Source of the DNA: Stromatinia cepivora | Taxonomy: Eukaryota; Ascomycota; Leotiomycetes; Helotiales; Sclerotiniaceae | Direction: 5' to 3' | Assembly: GCA_014898415.1 (NCBI GenBank) | Contig: RCTD01000022.1 | Coordinates: 62,001-126,000, forward strand | Length of the DNA stretch: 64,000 bases | The notes under the pieces: model-generated | What the model saw: the letters and a program-made list of their open reading frames with translations, nothing else | What the model was told of the DNA's origin: nothing | The model's database searches: none | Program-made: the position numbers and the translations under genes | Part shown: piece by piece, positions 23,401 to 35,813 of the stretch | Layout of the letters: every line of letters starts with the position of its first letter | How positions within the stretch are numbered: position 1 is the stretch's first letter

Positions 23401-25487
23401 ATAGTGATAGAGGTTCCCAATCACGTGAAAGGGAGTGAAGACTCACAGAAGATGCTGCATGCATCCCCGCCATCACTGCTACTCGGACAATAATTCTTAC
23501 AATTATTGATTGAAACTTTTGATTGCCGGCAGTAATGGGTGTTCAAAGTCCGTAACCACGAATTCACCGTACTCTTAAATTCAATAACCTTGAGCAGTTT
23601 TCGTTTTGTGGAGATAGAAGCTTTCAACACGAATCTTATCTTGTTGGTGAGCTGTATCATATATTAGCTCTAGAGATGAAAAGGGTTTTCGGAACAGATC
23701 AAACACGAAAACTGACTCGTTATGGGACACCGCTTCCCTCATCCTCAAGGTCATCCAGGTAAACACTGTGGGCCACCGCCCATTGATCAGACAGACGAAA
23801 TCATTACCATTGAATATAAGATTACAACCAGACCCACCTAGAATACCTTGAGGTAAACATCGTTTCTTCTCAATGTGGTAACTTGTGGCGAATGGGCATT
23901 GGAGAGATGCTGTTGGTATTGCACTTCGTCATAGACAAATAAAGTTCCGGAAGTTTAAGGGGCTTTATGTATCAGCTCATATTGATATACTGCCTTTGGT
24001 GGGTAAAACTAATACATGTTCAGCTTTCAATGACGTTGCGCTGGTAAGTTAACCTTAGAATCTCGTTGGCATATTCCGATCATCTTCGGGCAAGTTGTGA
24101 TGCAGGGGAATTATGAGATGATCTCTCTTCAATGACTAAATGAGAAATTGATGGGATTTATTCCAGTACAACCTATATCCTACCTCAAAAGGTTCCTATG
24201 TCCGTTCCTATGTTTGTATGTACATCAAAAGATTGAATTGTGATGGGAAATCGATATCTAGAAATGTGAAAAGCCAAGAAGCCGAAAATGGGATTATTTT
24301 CATATAATTTATAAATCAAAAGATGGAATGATGAAGTGAAATCTAGAATTATAGGAAACTAAAAGCCCAGGTGACAATTGTTACAATCACTTCTGTGAAA
24401 TCTGTATTCTATATGGGAAGATTCTCATATACATCAAAAGATTGAATTGTGATGTGAAGTCTCGAGGTATAGAACCTTTAAGCCAAGAAGCCTACCGGGT
24501 ACCTAGATTAGATTAGCTGCCACATGGCAATTTGGCAATTACATCGGTCGCTTAGGGGTAATTTGAGTCTAAGTACGGACTAATCCCTCTCCAAAGCCAG
24601 GGCTTACTTAGTTCGCCTACTCGTCAAGGGATGGATCTACTGGGAATGCAAAAAGTATGTATGTATGTATGTTTGGGTTACCGATGACGATATTCAACAT
24701 CAATATCAATGAACATCAATTATATAATTACGTATTACTTCAAAAACGCAAATAATGCAAGGTTGCCATTAACTAAGAGCGAGAATCGAACTGATGAAGG
24801 ACCTACACCATCCTCCAATTGCAGGTTTCAACTCCGCAATAATTTTTTTAATTTTTTTTACCAATGCAGCATTTAACTAGCAGCACGTTAGAACTTCTAT
24901 GCACTTCCATTTCTGAATCATATTTATATAAGTCTATGCATTCTACATGATTTCTTCAGCCCAACAGACCTCAGAGTTACATCCCGAACAAAGTCGTTAG
25001 ATGGGAATCCGGGGCAACTTACCATGAAATGGGACATCAATTCCAACGGTTTGATTTTTGTCCGGGGAAATGAAACATCTTCGCCGGTACTTTACCGAGG
25101 ATTTGCAGTACTTCAGGGAGTTTATTATTGGTGATCACCGGGACCTCATCGGTGCCTCGCCGGCAATGTGCTATTTAAGGTTCTTTAAAAAACTTTAATG
25201 CATCGGGTTAAGTGCACCCCCTTGTCTAAACGAAATCAACAAGATGAAGTCGTCAATCAAGAATTCCTTTATCCATCCTAAGACGGAGCATTTTTGGAGC
25301 ATATGTCATCTACATTATCCCACGGCCAAAAAAAACTTTACTTCAGTGTTATGCCGCTTTTTAGTCGTTTCCACCTTTGAATTTTTTCAAATTGACTCCT
25401 GAAGATCGCCATAGAACCACGTTTATAGAAGGTGTGGTATGACTCTCCTATACCTTCGATAAATCTAAATCCTAATCGGAGGTCATC
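20443..25487. other. Gene-poor 5-kb stretch
   Basis: I see no supported gene. The frames 20442-20633, 21369-21626, 21736-21999 and 22901-23164 (minus) have no recognisable motifs. Imperfect repeats lie at 24222-24455 (listed separately) and a (TATG)n microsatellite at about 24655-24672. The region immediately upstream of 25488 is the likely promoter of the GPCR gene. Confidence 0.45.
24222..24490 (+). repeat. Three imperfect direct repeats
   Basis: The phrase ATCAAAAGATTGAATTGTGATG, or close variants of it, recurs near 24222, 24312 and 24430, each time followed by a GAAATCTAGAA-like and then an AAGCC-like stretch. The units are about 90-120 bases and diverged. They are non-coding and of unknown nature. 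Confidence 0.55.
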
Positions 25488-26948
<1,461 letters not shown>

Positions 26949-27098
26949 TGGAAATTTGATTGTTGGGTTGCCTCGATCATCAACTGCATTCATTGTATAA
27001 AAGTATGTTTCCGGTCTAACCATCTATCTACGCTCATGAATTTCTCAATATTTACAAAATCTTGCAACGCCCCCCTTCCTCAAATCTGCAACTTTTAT

Positions 27099-29452
27099 CT
27101 AAAATCTCAAATCCCATCCAATTGCTGGACCCAACTTCGGTAATTCTTCTGCAACACTCTGTACATCTTTATCACCTCTACCACTTAAACAAATGACAAC
27201 ATCTTGATCTTTTTTCATGGTTTTCGCCAATTCTACTGCTCCCCATACGGCATGCGCAGTTTCCAAAGCCGGTATGATACCCTCTTTCTCACTGATCAAC
27301 CTGAATCCCTTGAATGCCTCGGCATCTGTTGCAGCAATGAATTTGGCACGCTCACTATCTTTCCAATTACTCAATTCCGGTCCAACACCTGGATAATCTA
27401 AACCAGCAGATACGGAATGAGTCTCTGAGATTTGTCCATGTTTGTCCTGAAGGACATATGTACGCACACCATGTAAAACACCCTTTGTTCCACCACTCAA
27501 AGTAGCGGAATGACGATCTGTGTCCAAACCATCACCACCGGCTTCAACACCTAGTAATTTGACAGTTGGATCTTTCGAGAACGGGTAGAACATGCCGACC
27601 GCATTACTACCACCTCCGACACATGCAACAACAGCATCAGGGAGTTTACCACGTTTCTCTAGCATTTGAGCTCGAGTCTCGTTACCAATAACAGATTGGA
27701 ATGTTCTAACGATGGTTGGGAATGGATGAGGACCAATTGCTGAACCAATGATGTAATGAGTAGTATCAAGCTTGACCACCCAGGAGCGCATAGCTTCATT
27801 GACAGCATCTCTAAGGGTACGCGAACCAGCCTCGACTGCGACAACTGAAGCACCGAGAAGCTTAATTCTGAAAACATTGAGAGCTTGTCTTCTTACATCT
27901 TCCTTTAAAATTAATTAGCGGAAAAAAAAGCCAAGTAGAAGAGGTTATTTGAACTTACCGCTCCCATATAAATGGTACATTTCATACCAAACTTTGCGCA
28001 TACTGTCGCTGTGGCCACACCGTGTTGTCCTGCACCAGTCTCTGCGATAATCTCAGTTTTCCCTAATCGTCGTGCGAGAAGGATTTGTCCCAGGGCATTG
28101 TTAATCTTATGACTTCCGGTGTGGTTCAGGTCCTCTCTCTTCAACCAGATCCTGGCACCACCAGCATACTCAGTGAGCCTTTCAGCCTCGTGTAATTGGC
28201 CTGGTCGTCCCATCCATGGGTAATAAGTTCGGTATTCTTCCCAGAATGCTGGATCATCCTTGATTGCATTGAATCCTGCTTCGAGTTCTGATAAACAGTC
28301 CATGAGTGCCTCTGGTACATATTGTCCACCAAATTCTCCGAACTTTTGAGATGAGAGTTTTGGATCTACGGGACCATTCGTGTTCAAGGCTTCAATCTGA
28401 TCTGCTAAACCAAGTCCTGATCTATCTTCATCTCTAATGACAGCATCAACGGTGACATTTGCTCCGCTGGGTTCTTCGGCAACATCTATTGCCTCAGCCA
28501 TGCCAACTTCCCTAGTTAAACCCTCATTCGGAGCACCTCGTCTGCCGCAAACAGCTGCACAATAGTCTTCCACACTCTTCGCGATTTTTCCGGCAGGTGC
28601 TTGATTGACGGTGTTGATAATTTGACTGCCAATAACAACTCCATCTGCGATTTTAGCGACCTGCAAGAAATGGTCTCTTGTGCTAACGCCAAAACCAACA
28701 GCCGCTGGAACATTTCCTGAATATTCTTTGACTCTCTTCAACAATCCTTCCAATCCAGCATCCATTGAGCCCCCTGTAGCCCCGGTTACACCCATTCTCG
28801 AAACAACATAAATGAAGGAGTCCGCAAGCTTACAAAGAAGCTTCATCCGGGATTCGGAAGTTGAAGGAGCGATGAGAGGAACGTAGGATAACCTATTCAA
28901 TAATATTGTAAGCAATGTAATTCAAATGTGACATGTGCTATTGTTCCAAAGTACTCACCCTCCACTTGTGCAAAACTTCCTGAAGCTCACAGCTTCTTCT
29001 GGTGGAAGATCACAAACAATGAAACCATTAACACCAGCTTCCCGACAGTCCTTCAATAACCTCTCCTCCCCATAACTCAGAAATGGGTTGTAATAACCCA
29101 TGAAAAGAACTGGTGCCCTTAATCCTTTCTTTCTTGCATCCCGTACCATCTGTAAAACCGAAGTGACCGTTACACCATTTTTCAAAGCTTGGGTGTTCGC
29201 CTTTTGAATCGTGGGTCCATCTGCCGTAGGATCTGTGAAAGGAATGCCCAATTCAATGACATCTGCGAAGATTTGTTAATTTCCCCAAGGTCAATTAAAG
29301 AGTAGTTAGTACTTACCGGCACCACCAGCCTCCATTCCCAATAAGATATCAACGGTATCCTCTGGTTGAGGAAAACCCGCAGTGATATATGTTACCAATG
29401 CGGATCTTCCTTCTTTCTTGCATTGTGCAAATGTACTCTTTAGATGCTCCAT
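27099..29452 (-). CDS. Bifunctional tryptophan synthase (alpha-beta fusion)
   Basis: This enzyme makes the last step of tryptophan synthesis: indole-3-glycerol phosphate plus serine give tryptophan. The model is complement(join(27099..27902, 27959..28892, 28959..29262, 29317..29452)), 725 residues, close to the length of yeast Trp5. All three introns have GTAAGT or GTGAGT donors. The alpha domain spans about 1-260; catalytic Glu49 lies in [16 protein letters not shown], and a phosphate-binding region follows later. A linker follows at about 268-325, and then the beta domain with the PLP lysine Lys409 in HTGSHKINN and the PLP-phosphate loop GGGSNAVG. It starts [18 protein letters not shown], typical for the alpha N-terminus. 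It is cytosolic. The neighbours are unrelated to tryptophan synthesis, as usual in fungi. No lesions were found. Confidence 0.97.
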
Positions 29453-30043
29453 ATTGAATTGTAGATTGATGTGTAAAGAAGCGTTGAGGGGTATTGAGAG
29501 AAGAGAAAGGGAAAGGGAAAGTAAACAGATGAGTGATGAATTGATTACTCTTTACAACAGGATTTCTTTCTTGTATATATAAATTCTTATTGATCACCCA
29601 ATAAAGTGAGTCAAAGTCATTAACCCCATTCGCCCCTCACTACGGAATAAGTTATCGCTCAATTAAGTCACCGCCTTGGCATAATCTCGCAATCTCTTGC
29701 CAATTTACAATTTTGGCGTAGGGAAACAGCTATCACGTGAGTGCCGGCTCTGTCCAATTGTAGTTTGGAATTGGTTGGTTCAAGTATTAAACTTCGTCAT
29801 GACTTATTATTATTATTACCAACCTCATCGATCGACCGAGATCCTTCACTAACAACACAATCTTATCAATACATACAATATAAATTCTAGCAAATACACA
29901 AGACGAATAAATCCAAGAAAAAAGTACGAAATAGATACGAGCATTATATTGAATTTAATTTGCTCAGTGCTCGATACTCAGTGCTCACTCTTCAATCCAC
30001 AATCCTCAATCCTTAATTCTCCCTCATCAAAAATAAAAATAAA

Positions 30044-30523
30044 ATGTCTCGACTTTTACCACCAAGGTTTCTCCTTCCTTCCCGTCGCTTCTTCTCACAA
30101 ACAACTTCTCGAACAGCATTTGCAACTGGTCCATCTCCGCCACGTCTGCCACCAAAGGAACAAGAAGAATTTGAACGTCTACAACGATCCTCTACTGGTG
30201 CATTTAGTACCCCGAAAACCGACGTCATTACCAATTCCCCAAAGTCAACGCCTCGAGCAAAACCACAAATAAATCAATCACCAGCCACCGCTGTGGCTGA
30301 AAAAGAGGATATAGAATTGGCTGCTGTAAATGCTAGGGTATCTGCTACGGGAAAGGGAGAGGAATTACATCCGGATATTCGCAGAGGGGCAAAGCCAGAA
30401 TTCGAAGGGGAAATCAATCCGAAGACTGGCGAGGTTGGTGGACCAAAGAATGAACCGTTGAGGTGGGGAAGTTCAGGTGAGAGGGGGGATTGGAGTTATA
30501 ATGGGAGGGTTACGGACTTTTGA
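30044..30523 (+). CDS. Succinate dehydrogenase assembly factor 4 (SDHAF4/Sdh8 type)
   Basis: This is a single-exon protein of 159 residues. The first 35 residues are rich in Arg, Ser and Phe with no acidic residue (SRLLPPRFLLPSRRFFSQ), a mitochondrial targeting peptide. The C-terminal 50 residues are the conserved SDHAF4 (DUF1674) signature: HPDIRRGAKPEFEGEINPKTG, then GGPKNEPLRWG and the terminal GDWSYNGRVTDF. Family members bind the flavinylated Sdh1 subunit in the matrix and protect it until it joins Sdh2 (established for yeast and animals). The middle is low-complexity and variable. It is divergent from the tryptophan synthase gene, sharing a roughly 590-bp intergenic region. Confidence 0.93.
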   Translation: MSRLLPPRFLLPSRRFFSQTTSRTAFATGPSPPRLPPKEQEEFERLQRSSTGAFSTPKTDVITNSPKSTPRAKPQINQSPATAVAEKEDIELAAVNARVSATGKGEELHPDIRRGAKPEFEGEINPKTGEVGGPKNEPLRWGSSGERGDWSYNGRVTDF

Positions 30524-31459
30524 ATTGGGTTCCGAAATGCTCCGAGTTGCGAATTTCCGGCGTGCGATGCATAGTGAGGATTCGAGATGGAATGTACAAA
30601 CAGTTTAGATTGTATGGATATATGGAGCTTCAGAAGTACCATTTGAGTCAAACCCAACTCTAAACCAAAGCCTATTGAGAGGTTCAGCGTGCCTAGGGAA
30701 TTATCATGGGATCTCTGAGTGGATATTTCCCCCCTCGAATGAATCTTTCATGTGCGATCATCAGAATTTTTGTACTACTTCACAATATACATAGCCATTT
30801 CGAAGATCTTCTGTTTGACCATTATTCTTGGGTGTACCTGGGAACCTAGCAATCTATCTATTTGTGCATATGTATTGCGACCAAGGGGTAAGTTCCATTT
30901 TTGGGGGTTATGTCCAATGTTTGAAGTGTCAATGTGGTCTTGGAATTGAAGCCGTAGGTGATGTGTTTCTCAGCTGTGTCCTCCCTTTCATCCAGTATAT
31001 CCTCTAGGCGCTGTGTTCAAAACTGTTCTTGCCATGGATGCTCTTCTGAAATCTCATCGGCTTCGAATACCCATTTCCATCCATCAGTCTGCACATTAGA
31101 CATCCAAGAGTGTCTTTATCTGGATATCTTGCCGCTCTGTATACACGTCTATGATTTTGTTTTGGTTCAAAGTTCAGTAAAATGTCCGGCTGTGAATGCC
31201 GCATGAATCTCAAACCATGGTCTACATGTATTCAAATGCATTGATCGTCATTAAGTTGGTCTTTCAAGGTTTCAAAGGAATTTATCTACAACAAATATTT
31301 ATACACAAGCTACCACGAGGCCATGACACTACCATAGTCTGCCTCTTTTTCGAGTCGGAAGAAATGTGCAACATCAATTGTCTCGTCGTACAGATGATCT
31401 ATCCTACAAACCAATACCCGACCGTTGCTTTTTTTACCACCGCTATTGACCAATATCAC
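30524..31459. other. Intergenic
   Basis: This holds the 3' flank of the SDHAF4 gene and open frames without support (30752-30949, 30958-31206, 31196-31600). No gene is recognised. Confidence 0.45.
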
Positions 31460-31970
31460 TATAAATTATCACAAAATATAAACGCGATAAAGAAAGTCGT
31501 CGCTAAACCAAACGCTTCGACCCTGTTCTTCAGATGCCTCCAAGGAAAGATAGTAGGCACCTTCTCTTCCCCAAGTATCTGGGCACATACTCCCACATAA
31601 ATATCAGCACCCAGGAAAGAATCCCTACTAACAGTGGTACAAGAAATAGTGGTTTTTTATAAGAATTTGTTGAGGCCTGCTTCCTGGGATGCAGAGGCAA
31701 AGAGGACAGAGGCGAGAATTAAGAACTAAAATGCTCGGACGATGTCGAGTTGGTGGAAGGGTCTGCATTTTGATTTACGGAGTTGGCCTTTAACTTGTCC
31801 AGGCGATTTAGAGTAAGATAAGAGGCATAATAGCAATTGGTTCACTGCATCTTCATTGGTGTTGGTCCTTCCAAGGGGAATGGTTCATTTACTTGATCCA
31901 AAATATCCATCTCTAGTTGGTATAGTGTATGATTAAGCCTCCAATGAATGCACCAAGTACTCCAGCTCAT
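31460..31970 (-). pseudogene. Decayed MFS drug-type transporter fragment
   Basis: On the minus strand, pieces of an MFS multidrug transporter appear in the right order but in different frames. GVLGAFIGGLIIHYTN comes first (31933-31965), followed by an in-frame TAG and RWIFWI (the TM5-TM6 'WRWIFWI' region of DHA-type transporters). Then comes LLVGILSWVLIFMWEYV (about 31575-31635), and finally FPWRHLKNR with a hydrophobic stretch (about 31473-31550). The stop after HYTN can be explained by a G-to-A change in the Trp codon. Frameshifts separate the pieces. Upstream parts of the transporter may persist to about 32.5 kb but I cannot recognise them. It is non-functional. Confidence 0.5.
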
Positions 31971-33753
31971 AGTAGCAACAGAACCGGTCAAAATTGATCA
32001 CTGGAGAACTAATTTCAGGAAAATAACTATCTTCAGTGAATAGAGACCCAAACATGAGGTTGAAGATGCCGGTTTGGGAGCATTGTCATCGATGATTTTG
32101 TTTCCCAAAAGGGACTTCAGCTAAATCTGAAGGGCGAAAAGTCGTTGACATTTTAAACCACATATCTGGAACCCCCATCATACGAAGTGATAGAACAAAC
32201 CCGAACCGTACTTTAGAAAAAATAAGGTCGGAATATTAGTTTTGATGTGACTCATCCGCGAACCACTAGAACGACTAGGCACATGTTTGGACGGGTTGAA
32301 GCGACAACATGCAAGGACCATTGAAAACATAATAGACATAGAAAAAAAAAACAAGTGAGGGTACTTTAGGGTTGAACAGACTGAAGAATAGAAAGCAAAT
32401 GACTGCATATTCTTTTCGCCCATGAGCACAATCTGCGGTAAGGATTGAAGGTTCACTGAAGCACCTCGCAGTCTCTTTCCAATAATATGGTATGTGAACA
32501 GCCGCAATATTACCATAAGGTTATTAAAAGATTTGGTGACATGAGACTTCGAATGTCAATCATGCACATCAAGATTGATGAAGCGGTGATCCACCAGAAT
32601 GCACTGACCCATCTACACACAGTAAAGCCACCGGCAATATTCATTCCCTTGTTGTTTCAATTCATATATTTTTATGCCAAAGCAGTGAACCTATCGTCGT
32701 ATAAAGGATCCAAAATTCGCTCTTTGGTATCGTGCGAGATTCGTAAGCAGAGGTCGGACCAAGCCCCTTCATTCTGGTTCAAGGCGATAAATCTTTATAC
32801 TTCCATATGAATTCTATCATCCGATTCAACTCCCACTGCGAAATTGTGATTTTCAACCTGCCGACGAATGTTTACGAAGCCACAGGAAATTGTGGTCCAG
32901 TCTGTGATAAAGTAGGAAGTCAAGAAACCCTGTGATGGTCTAAGATACTGTTTAGCACCGCCCGCCGCTGTTTTCCTTAATTGTGATAAGATCCAATAAA
33001 CATGTAAGAATTCAACAAAGCTAAAGTTGCAAACAAATGGAAATGAATTTTGTTATAAACTTGATCCAACGCTCTGTATAATATCTGACAGGAGTTATTG
33101 GTATTGACACTTTGATCAAATATTAATCCTATGTCCTACATCTTACATACCATTACTCCGTACTGAGCATTCTTTGTATGGTGCGATTACTGATTACCGA
33201 TTAGTTACCGATTACCCCGCATTACGATTGTCCAAAGGGTTCTTATTGTAAGTATGAGAGGGTTAGGGTTACCTTATTATTGGAGCTACGATTCCTTGGC
33301 TATATAGACCCATGAGACTGACACCGTTGCTTACTTCGCCGTTGCAGTTGTAGAGACGGGTCCAGCTAAACCGCAATATAACATCCAAATTCATATTACT
33401 ACTTGATGTCTTCACACTAAACAAGCATCAAATCAAACCTTGTTCTTAAGTAGAATTGGCCACCGACTGCGAATGTCTGTATTTGTATATCAGGAGTTCG
33501 AATTTCGCCCCCGTTATCTAGGTATTTATCAGAATCCTTAACCTTAATCCCTTCAAAAAGAGAAAGAAAAAAAAGGCAAGACGAAAGAAACACTTGGCCA
33601 ATATTATTCCCACCCTTCCACAGCATGAGTGAAGGGGTTCACACAACATACGTCAGGTGTACACTAATTTAGCCTAGGATTTCCGATAAGTAAGAACGAT
33701 TCATAAGTACTCCGTACTTCTTAAAACCTGCTTCTCAGGTTTCAGCAATCCTT
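31971..33753. other. Intergenic, possibly further remains of the decayed transporter
   Basis: Open frames at 32178-32516 (minus) and 32487-32810 (plus) carry no motif. Around 33160-33230 ATTACCGATTA-like bases repeat several times. No gene is supported. Confidence 0.4.
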
Positions 33754-35656
33754 ATGAAGTATCAGAGAATACCGACCAGCGAAGAAGCTGAGATGACGAA
33801 CGAAATTCATAACAATGATCCCACGTCCTCAACTGAACACGATGCTGAACCTGATTTCAAGAGTGGAAATATCAATAATAATTATGTTCCCCACTCGGAA
33901 GTTGAGAGTCTCAATTTTGAGACAGCAATACCACCTGGCACAATTGATCCAATATATGAAGCCAAAGCTCGAGTCTTGAATGAAGCTGTAAGATCTAATA
34001 TCTCTACGCTGTCAGGTAGTTCTGGCTAAAGTGATGGATACTAATCATGTGATATCATTCAGATTCAAGATATTGGTATGGGATGGTATCAATGGCAATT
34101 GTTCATAGTTGTAGGCTTTGGCTGGGCAAATGATAATTTGTGGCCAATTGTCACATCACTCATATGTACGGGATTCATCCACCTTTGTCGCTTTATCAGG
34201 TCTGTAAGCTAATGATGAACAAAAGTCACATCAATTACCAACGAATTTTCCCCAAAGCATCCACCCTTACTCACTTTGGCCCAGAATATTGGCCTCCTTG
34301 CGGGTGCCATGTTTTGGGGATTTGGTTGCGATATCTTTGGTCGTCGTTTAGCATTTAATGCCACACTTGGTATCACAGCCGTTTTTGGATTGATCGCTGC
34401 CGGTTCACCGAATTTCGCCGCTATTGGATGCTTTTCTGCGCTTTGGAGTTTTGGTGTAGGCGGAAATCTTCCTGTCGATTCAGCAGTCTTCCTCGAGTTT
34501 CTCCCTGGCTCACATCAATATCTTCTTACCATCCTTTCAATCGACTGGGCTGTAGCTCAAGTTATCGCGAATTTAATTGCTTGGCCACTTTTAGGGAACC
34601 TCACGTGTCAAGAAGATTCAACATGCACTCGATCACAAAATATGGGATGGAGATATTTTCTTATTGTTATGGGAGGCATTTCTATGATTGAGTTTTTCAT
34701 CCGATTCATCTGTTTCACAATCTTTGAGAGTCCGAAATATTTGATGGGAAAAGGGAAGGATGAAGATGCTGTTAAGGTTGTTCAGGAAGTTGCTAGGAGG
34801 AATGGGAAGCAGTCAAATCGTGAGCATACCCCAAATCATTTCTTTCTGCCCTGGAAAATATACTAACCCTCCATTAGTGACCATTACCCGTCTTCAGGAA
34901 TGTGGCACTCTTCCTCATACAAATGCCTCAGCAACCTTATCAAGAAAACTCCATCAAATGGACTTATCACACGTTCGCGCCTTATTCGCGACAAAGCAAT
35001 TGGCGATTTCTACATGTTTGATTATGCTAGTATGGGCATTCATTGGTCTTGGCTACCCCCTCTACAATGCATTTCTCCCTTACATCCAAGCAACCAGAGG
35101 TGCTGAATTTGGAGATGGGAGTACATATCTGACATATCGCAACTCTCTAATCATATCTGTGCTTGGAATCCCCGGTGCACTTATTGGCGGTTATCTCATC
35201 GAAGTTCCAAGACTGGGTAGAAAAGGAACTCTGGCTCTTAGTACCATAGCGACGGGAGTATTTTTGTACGCTTCCACTACGGCTATGACATCTACGGCAT
35301 TATTGGGCTGGAATTGTGCGTTTAACTTCTGTTCCAATGTTATGTATGCTGTTCTCTATGCATATACTCCGGAAATATTCCCAACAAAAGACCGCGGTAC
35401 TGGTAACGCTCTGACTGCAACCTCGAACAGAATCTTTGGGATTATGGCTGTAAGTTTTCTCCCTTCCTCTTCAGCTCGCGTATTTGCGTTATATAACCAG
35501 TATCAACATAGACTAATCAGACAAAAGCCAATTATTGCGATGTTTGCGAACCTTGAAACGTCCGCTCCGGTTTACACAAGTGGAGCTCTATTCATTGCAG
35601 CAGGACTACTGGTTTTGGTCTTGCCATTTGAGAGTCGTGGAAAAGCCAGTTTATAA
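33754..35656 (+). CDS. MFS transporter, sugar-porter/SVOP-like
   Basis: The model is join(33754..33987, 34063..34165, 34226..34819, 34878..35449, 35528..35656), 543 residues. All introns are short (58-78 bp), and at least three contain CTAAT or CTAAC branch sites (34041, 34210, 34862). The protein has a hydrophilic, acidic N-terminus of about 80 residues and then 12 hydrophobic segments. MFS signature loops are visible: CDIFGRRLAF after TM2 and PRLGRKG after TM8, plus the late motif TPEIFPTKDRGTGNA near TM10-11, typical of sugar-porter and SV2/SVOP-type members. It acts at a membrane as a probable H+-coupled importer of an organic solute; the substrate cannot be read from the sequence. Its 3' end lies 157 bp from the 3' end of the GH31 gene, which suggests but does not show a shared role with a sugar. 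Confidence 0.9.
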
Positions 35657-35813
35657 TCCTACATATCAGGACCTGTATTCATGTAATTTTTTACACCTAA
35701 TTCGAGTATAACCGCAAAATTCATGATTAAGAAATGATGAAGAGTTTTTGTCATGGGAAGAATCTCGGCAGATTGTCAAACAGTGAAATTCGTCATTTGA
35801 CATTCCCCTCACC

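Noticed and set aside
24770..24850. tRNA-like stretch with GAGAATCGAACTG on the plus strand
   Set aside because: A TTCGATT T-loop is visible on the minus strand, but the T stem, anticodon stem and acceptor stem do not pair.
30958..31600. Plus-strand open frames of 82 and 134 codons
   Set aside because: They have no start context, domain or splicing, and part overlaps the decayed minus-strand MFS fragment.
33430..33530. tRNA-like stretch with GGAGTTCGAATTTCG
   Set aside because: The T-loop looks right, but the putative anticodon loop lacks U33 and stems pair poorly; at best a degenerate mitochondrial-type tRNA fragment.
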